Source of the DNA: Thermopetrobacter sp.
GTDB taxonomy: Bacteria; Pseudomonadota; Alphaproteobacteria; Rhizobiales; Aestuariivirgaceae
Direction of reading: 5' to 3'
Length of the DNA stretch: 5,173 nt
Assembly: GCA_011374735.1 (NCBI GenBank)
Contig: DRPD01000167.1
Coordinates: 1-5,173 of the forward strand
Part shown: piece by piece, positions 1 through 5,173 of the stretch
Position numbering within the stretch: the stretch's first letter is position 1
How the letters are laid out: each line of letters opens with the position of its first letter
The notes under the pieces: model-generated
Databases searched by the model: none
What the model was told of the DNA's origin: nothing
Seen by the model: only the letters and a program-made list of their open reading frames with translations
Position numbers and translations under genes: made by a program

Positions 1-847
1 CGGTCACGGCGAAGGCCACCTTGTCGACCTTGGCGCCCAGCTCGGCGCTGACACCCCAGAGCGCCAGGTTAAGGGTAGAGGCGGCAACGGCCACGTAGGC
101 CGGGCCCATCGTGAACTTGGCGCCGATGCCGGCCCGCCAGAGCGCGGCCAGGAAGTCATAAGCGCCAGAGATCTTCACATGCCCGGCGCCGAAGTCGGCC
201 TGCGCATAGGCGGCCACGCCACCCGGCCCGGCCATCCACTGCTGCGCGGCCAGACCAACGCTGATGGCACCGCTCTTGAAATGCACGCCCAACTGGTTGC
301 TGCGGCCATAGGTGAAGGCAGAGAACGGACCTGAAGCCGGCCCCAGCGGCGCCCAGCTGCCGAACGAGGAATCGAACACCGAGTCGATGTCGCCGGCGTG
401 GCCGAAGCGCACCCGCACGTTCTCCGTGGCCTGCCAGTCGGCGTAGGCCAGGTGCATGTAGAAGGCGCTGGAGTTGCCCGGGCCGGTGAAGTCGCCGCGC
501 ACGCGGATGTGGGTGCTCACGTCACCAACCGCGGTCGGGGTCTTCGACTTCACGTTCACTTCGCCACGGGTCAGCCAGCCCACCACACCGGTGTTGTCGC
601 CCCAGATGGCCAGGGTCACGGAACCGGACAGCGTGATCTCGGTGGCCGGGGCCGGCAGATCGGCGGTCGGGGTGATGGCGATGGTCAGGCCCTTGCCCGA
701 CTTGTAGGTGGTGGTCACCGCGGCGTCCGGGCCGTTCAGGGCCGACAGCTGCCGCTTCAGCGTGTCCAGCTCGCTGGCCGCGGCGCCGGTGGCCATCATG
801 GCCGCGGCGGCAGTGCCCAGCAGAGCCTTCTTCATCAGCTTGCTCAT
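1..847 (-). CDS. Outer-membrane porin, alphaproteobacterial type, C-terminus cut by window edge
   Basis: This is probably a beta-barrel porin letting small hydrophilic solutes cross the outer membrane. The frame stays open for 282 codons from an ATG at 847 to the left edge, so the C-terminal strands, including the usual terminal aromatic residue, are not visible. The start is supported by a GGGAG ribosome binding site 9 bases upstream; the internal Met5 is too far from it. Residues 1-24 form a signal peptide: Lys3, Lys6 and Lys7, an Ala/Leu/Met-rich core, then GAAA before Ser25. Residues 26-37 form a short helix with Leu27, Leu30, Leu34 and Leu37, resembling the N-terminal helix of many alphaproteobacterial porins. 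From about residue 70 the chain shows short alternating beta strands with Gly, aromatic and polar residues, such as ITLSGSVTLAIWG and NVRVRFGHAGD, the latter being porin-like. I infer porin from architecture and cannot name the family or the substrate. The gene probably has its own promoter at 1014-1042. Confidence 0.82.
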   Translation of the reverse strand, partial: MSKLMKKALLGTAAAAMMATGAAASELDTLKRQLSALNGPDAAVTTTYKSGKGLTIAITPTADLPAPATEITLSGSVTLAIWGDNTGVVGWLTRGEVNVKSKTPTAVGDVSTHIRVRGDFTGPGNSSAFYMHLAYADWQATENVRVRFGHAGDIDSVFDSSFGSWAPLGPASGPFSAFTYGRSNQLGVHFKSGAISVGLAAQQWMAGPGGVAAYAQADFGAGHVKISGAYDFLAALWRAGIGAKFTMGPAYVAVAASTLNLALWGVSAELGAKVDKVAFAVT

Positions 848-853
848 TGGTTG

Positions 854-861
854 CTTCTCCC
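854..861 (-). promoter_or_regulatory. Ribosome binding site of the porin gene
   Basis: On the minus strand the sequence GGGAGAAG precedes the ATG at 847, with 9 bases between the GGGAG core and the start codon. This fixes the porin start at MSKLMKK rather than at the internal methionine four codons later. Confidence 0.7.
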
Positions 862-968
862 ACAATCTTCCACAGTTTCAGCAGAAGTCCTGATATTCGC
901 CCCCTCGATCCCCTGCTTGTGCCTGGAACGCGGCCCTGAAATGACGGCCCGCTTTCCGAGATACCGGA

Positions 969-980
969 GGCATGAATGCC
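969..980. repeat. Short inverted repeat in the porin leader
   Basis: The plus strand reads GGCATGAATGCC, that is 5-base arms GGCAT and ATGCC around a GA centre. It lies about 34 bases downstream of the candidate -10 box, so it would fall in the transcribed leader or just past the initiation point. With a 2-base centre it is a poor RNA hairpin but could be a half-site pair for a dimeric regulator. Repeats this short occur by chance, so this is only a candidate and no regulator family is recognised. Confidence 0.2.
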
Positions 981-1013
981 GTGAAACCACTCGTTTGAAT
1001 CACGACACGACCT

Positions 1014-1042
1014 GTTATTTGCTCAAACCGGCCCACGGTCAA
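1014..1042 (-). promoter_or_regulatory. Candidate sigma70-type promoter for the porin
   Basis: On the minus strand, TTGACC (1042-1037, five of six matches to the -35 consensus) is followed after exactly 17 bases by AATAAC (1019-1014, four of six matches to the -10 consensus). The surrounding stretch is less GC-rich than the genes on either side. Initiation near 1007 would give a leader of about 160 bases before the porin ATG. The 279-base gap between the channel stop and the porin start holds no other gene I can support, and no hairpin followed by a T-run that would end the channel transcript. Confidence 0.45.
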
Positions 1043-1126
1043 CGCGCCCGCCGCGCGACATGGCGCTTTTCCCGCCGGCTGTGGCAGTTGTGCAACACTC
1101 GCCGCGCCGCCGGCCACATTCCCGCC

Positions 1127-3577
1127 CTATTCCGCGCCCGAATCCGCCTCTTTCGCCACGTGGTCGAGCAATTCCGGCGGCAGCTGGCGCACGTTGACGT
1201 CGCGCTGCGGGAACGGAATTTCGATGCCCGCCTCCTTCAGCCGCCGGAAGATGGCGAATCGCAAGTCGGAAGCGACGGAGGACAACAGGCCGGCGTCGTC
1301 GATATAGACCCTCAGCTCGAAATCCAGCGAGCTGTCGCCGAAGCCGGTGAACAGCACATATGGCTCCGGATAGGCCACGGCCCGCGGGTGTTCCTTCGCG
1401 CAAGCGAGCAGGATGTCGCGCACCTCGTCCGGATCGGCGTCGTAGGACACCCCCACGGTCAGCCGGATGCGGCCCATGCGCGAGGCGTGATACCAGTTCG
1501 ACACCGGCTCGGAAATGAGCGCCGAATTGGGAATGATGACCGAACAGCGGTCGAAGGTCTCGATCTCCGTGGAGCGCACCTTGATCTTGCGCACCACCCC
1601 CTCGCCGCCGCTGGTCCTGATCCAGTCGCCGACCTTGATGGGCCGCTCGGCCAGCAGGATCAGGCCGGAGACGAAGTTGTTGACGATGGTCTGCAGGCCG
1701 AAACCGATGCCGATGCCCAGCGCGCCGCCGAAGATGGCCAGCGAGGTGAGGTTGAAGCCGGCCACCGACAGGGCCACCAGGAAGGCGGCCACGAAGCCGG
1801 CATAACGGGCCACGGCGGTGATCGAGTGGCGGATGCCGCTGTCCATCTCGGTGCGCGCCAGCACCCGCCGGTCCAGCCACATGACCAGCAGCCGGGCCAG
1901 CACGATGCCGGCGATCAGCACCCCGATGGCCAGCAGGATGGCGGCCGGCTCGATGGTGATGTTGCCCACCTTGAAGCCGAAGAACACCTGCTGCGCCCAG
2001 ATCCTCAGATCGGTCCAGTTGACCGCCCATTGCAGCAGCACCAGCGGGATGCCGACCAGCACGATGGCGATGTCCACGATGGTGGAAAAGGCGACGCCGA
2101 GGCGGCTGACGGTGCGTTCCTGCAGCAGCAACCCCTGGCGCAGGAAGCGGCCGGTGACGGTGCGCGCGTTCAGGGCGGCGCGCACCAGCTCGTCGGCCAG
2201 GTGATGCACCAGATACAGCGCCGCCACCAGCACCGCGGTGACGATCAGCTGGGTGATGATGAAATGCCCCAGCGCGATGTAGCCCGGCAGCAGGGCCAGC
2301 ACCGCCGCCAGCACCACCAGCAGCACCGGATGCACCAGATAGCGCGCGAAAATGAAGAAGAAGCGCCGCGTGGCCTGCCCTTCGTCCTCCAGCGGCGTCG
2401 CCTTGCGCACCACGAACACCAGCCGCAAGATCAGCGCCGCCTGCGCCAGCACGAACGCCGCCCCCCAGGCCACCGTGAACGCCACCGGCAGGAACAGGAT
2501 TTCGCTCAGCGCCCCGGCCACGATGTCGGCCCCGGCCAGAAAGGCGATCAGCGCCGCGGTGCGATAGGCCCGCCGCGCCCCGGCGTCATCGATATTGACC
2601 AGCCGCATGTGGGCGGCGCGCGGCCGGAAGATGCCGCGCGCCATGGCCGCCACCACCACCGTGAACATGGCCGCCGTGGCCAGCGCGTCGAACAGCGCCG
2701 CGATGCGCGGGCTGGGCAGGCCGAAGCCGCGCATGATGACGCTGACCAGCACCAGCAGGGCCAGCATCAGCAACAGCGCCAGCAGCGCCACCTTGATGGC
2801 CCGCCACAGCCGGTGCATGTCGGTGAGCGCGGCGCTGTGTTCCATCGGCCAGCGCCAGCGCCGCCACAGGAGCACCAGCAGCACGAAGGCGCCGACAAAC
2901 AGCGCCGCCACCGCCGTCAGCCGCGTGCCGCCCATGGTGTCATTGCGCTGCCAGCCGTTGAGCAGCACCACGAGACGCTGGCCCAGCAGCGGCAGCGTCT
3001 CCAGCCCCTCGCGCCACAATAACGGATTGAGCACCGAACGGGCCGGCGCGAAGATGTCGGAGAAGAACTGGGCGCGCAACCGCGCCGCCGCCTGAGCGGT
3101 CAGCTGGTCGGCCTCCACCACCATCAGCCCCAGCTTGCCGTCCACCGCCTTCAGGCGGCTCGACACGGCCTCCAGCGCCTGGCGCTGCGCGGCGATGTCG
3201 GGCGGCTCCGCCGCGCCGTCCTTCGGCGCCTCGCCCAGCACCGCCAGTTGCGCCTGCACCCGCGCCATCTGCTCCGCCAGCTGCTTGCGCTCCTCCAGCA
3301 GCTTCTGGCGCAGCGCGTCCAGCTCCACCCGCAGCGCGTCCAGCGCCGCCGCGTCGATGTCGGGCCGGGCCAGCTTCTGTTGCGCCGCGGCCAGCACCTC
3401 CTGCGCCTCCGGCAGCAGCCGCTCGGCCTTCGCCGCCGCCTGTTTGATGGTGTCCAGCAAGGTGGCGCCGGCCGGCGGCTGCGCCGGGGCGGCGGCGGAC
3501 GGCTGCTCCTGGGCCGCCAGCGGCCCCGCGGCCAGCGCCAGCAGCAGCGTCAGGGCGTATGCGATCATGCGGATCAT
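1127..3577 (-). CDS. DUF3772-containing MscS-family mechanosensitive ion channel
   Basis: This is probably an inner-membrane channel that opens under membrane tension and releases solutes on osmotic downshock. It has 816 residues from the chosen ATG to TAG, against 286 for E. coli MscS, so it belongs to the large MscS group. Residues 1-22 are a signal peptide (Leu/Ala core, LAA before Gln23). Residues 41-115 are an Ala/Leu/Gln/Glu-rich, coiled-coil-like periplasmic stretch. Residues 115-188 resemble DUF3772 (LGEAPKDG, then AAQRQAL, ending NPLLW). About ten hydrophobic segments follow between 222 and 606. The pore helix and MscS signature lie at 612-653, with Gly-rich GALGIGIGFGLQ, then NNFVSGLILLAERPIKVGDW. 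The beta domain continues to about 700 with VRSTEIETFD and IIPNSALIS, and the alpha/beta domain runs to about 790. A start 21 codons upstream (3640) is possible, but its translation is not membrane- or signal-like, and the ribosome binding site favours 3577. No E. coli symbol is assigned because the N-terminal architecture differs. Confidence 0.93.
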   Translation of the reverse strand: MIRMIAYALTLLLALAAGPLAAQEQPSAAAPAQPPAGATLLDTIKQAAAKAERLLPEAQEVLAAAQQKLARPDIDAAALDALRVELDALRQKLLEERKQLAEQMARVQAQLAVLGEAPKDGAAEPPDIAAQRQALEAVSSRLKAVDGKLGLMVVEADQLTAQAAARLRAQFFSDIFAPARSVLNPLLWREGLETLPLLGQRLVVLLNGWQRNDTMGGTRLTAVAALFVGAFVLLVLLWRRWRWPMEHSAALTDMHRLWRAIKVALLALLLMLALLVLVSVIMRGFGLPSPRIAALFDALATAAMFTVVVAAMARGIFRPRAAHMRLVNIDDAGARRAYRTAALIAFLAGADIVAGALSEILFLPVAFTVAWGAAFVLAQAALILRLVFVVRKATPLEDEGQATRRFFFIFARYLVHPVLLVVLAAVLALLPGYIALGHFIITQLIVTAVLVAALYLVHHLADELVRAALNARTVTGRFLRQGLLLQERTVSRLGVAFSTIVDIAIVLVGIPLVLLQWAVNWTDLRIWAQQVFFGFKVGNITIEPAAILLAIGVLIAGIVLARLLVMWLDRRVLARTEMDSGIRHSITAVARYAGFVAAFLVALSVAGFNLTSLAIFGGALGIGIGFGLQTIVNNFVSGLILLAERPIKVGDWIRTSGGEGVVRKIKVRSTEIETFDRCSVIIPNSALISEPVSNWYHASRMGRIRLTVGVSYDADPDEVRDILLACAKEHPRAVAYPEPYVLFTGFGDSSLDFELRVYIDDAGLLSSVASDLRFAIFRRLKEAGIEIPFPQRDVNVRQLPPELLDHVAKEADSGAE

Positions 3578-3580
3578 CGC

Positions 3581-3588
3581 CCTCCCCT
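3581..3588 (-). promoter_or_regulatory. Ribosome binding site deciding the channel start
   Basis: The minus strand reads TAAGGGGAGGGCG immediately before ATG at 3577. GGAGG lies 3 bases from that ATG, and the overlapping AAGGGG lies 6 bases away. A second in-frame ATG at 3568 is 12 bases from GGAGG. Both starts give a good signal peptide (MIRMIAY or MIAY). The position of this site argues against the more upstream ATG at 3640, which would place it inside the coding region. Confidence 0.65.
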
Positions 3589-3685
3589 TAACAGCAACGC
3601 CGCCGCCGCGCCACCCGCCGTTTGCGGGATTCGATTTCAACAGAGCGTTGATCCGGCCACCGGGACAACGGCTTTTCCACCCGGC

Positions 3686-3715
3686 GGCTTCCGGTTTCCG
3701 GCTTCCGGCTTCTGG
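3686..3715. repeat. Heptameric tandem repeat, about four copies, in the pyrG-channel gap
   Basis: The plus strand reads GGCTTCC (3686-3692), GGTTTCC (3693-3699), GGCTTCC (3700-3706), GGCTTCT (3707-3713) and then GG. Each variant unit differs from GGCTTCC by one base. It begins 3 bases after the pyrG stop codon. It is noncoding, and the heptamer unit means copy-number change would not threaten either gene's frame. It lacks the stem and T-run of a rho-independent terminator. Slipped-strand expansion is the simplest origin; a function is not evident. Confidence 0.8.
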
Positions 3716-3718
3716 CCC

Positions 3719-5173
<1,455 letters not shown>

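Noticed and set aside
876..941. Complementary TTTCAG (876-881) and CTGAAA (936-941) in the porin leader, considered as a stem closing a structured leader.
   Set aside because: The arms are 6 bases with more than 50 bases between them and no supporting inner helix that I could find by eye. Without comparative data it is not distinguishable from chance.
878..1117. A 79-codon minus-strand frame with a GTG start, filling the channel-porin gap.
   Set aside because: There is no convincing ribosome binding site, no recognisable domain, and an ordinary GC-rich random composition. It overlaps the promoter candidate and porin leader. I treat the gap as noncoding.
1023..2030. A 335-codon minus-strand frame overlapping the 3' part of the channel gene.
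   Set aside because: It is a frame-shifted reading of the channel gene. Its Arg/Gly/His/Ala-rich translation has no domain, while the overlapping frame carries the complete MscS pore and beta domain.
398..3022. A plus-strand open frame of 874 codons, longer than the real channel gene, opposite the porin start and most of the channel gene.
   Set aside because: Its codon boundaries coincide exactly with those of both minus-strand genes. In that phase antisense stops arise only opposite Leu TTA or CTA and Ser TCA, which are rare in GC-rich genes. It ends precisely opposite a TTA leucine codon of the channel. Its translation is His/Gln/Arg/Gly-rich with no domain, whereas the minus-strand products have signal peptides, membrane helices and family motifs.
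3614..3628. An inverted repeat CCCGC-CGTTT-GCGGG in the pyrG-channel gap, considered as a pyrG terminator.
   Set aside because: The stem is only 5 base pairs and no T-run follows on either strand, so it does not meet rho-independent terminator criteria.
3578..3640. An in-frame extension of the channel protein by 21 residues to an ATG at 3640.
   Set aside because: The extra residues (Asn, Gly, Trp and Arg-rich) would precede a clear signal peptide, and the strong ribosome binding site at 3581-3588 lies inside the extension. The start at 3577 explains both.

Overview
The window is GC-rich chromosomal DNA, probably about two thirds G+C by eye, with three protein genes. All are on the minus strand, so transcription runs from high to low coordinates. 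In order of transcription they are pyrG (CTP synthase, N-terminus beyond the right edge), a large DUF3772-type MscS-family mechanosensitive channel, and an outer-membrane porin whose C-terminus lies beyond the left edge. The CTP synthase reads like an alphaproteobacterial one, especially its glutaminase half and C-terminal tail. The porin and the DUF3772-MscS architecture fit an alphaproteobacterium. I cannot place it below class level from sequence alone.

Layout: 5173-3719 is pyrG. A gap of 141 bases (3718-3578) follows, with a short heptameric tandem repeat just after the pyrG stop and a strong purine-rich ribosome binding site at its far end. The channel gene runs 3577-1127. A gap of 279 bases (1126-848) follows, less GC-rich than its surroundings. 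It holds a good sigma70-like promoter candidate, a leader of about 160 bases and the porin ribosome binding site. The porin starts at 847 and is still open at base 1. I found no convincing rho-independent terminator in either gap.

The genes do not form an obvious pathway. CTP synthesis is cytoplasmic housekeeping, the channel probably relieves osmotic stress at the inner membrane, and the porin passes small solutes across the outer membrane. The channel may be read through from pyrG, while the porin probably has its own promoter. I see no phage, insertion sequence, CRISPR, tRNA, rRNA or defence genes, and no sign of a novel system. The observations most worth a second look are the gene following pyrG, the heptamer repeat at that junction, and the porin promoter and leader. 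A very long open frame on the plus strand is an antisense artefact, explained under the rejected items.
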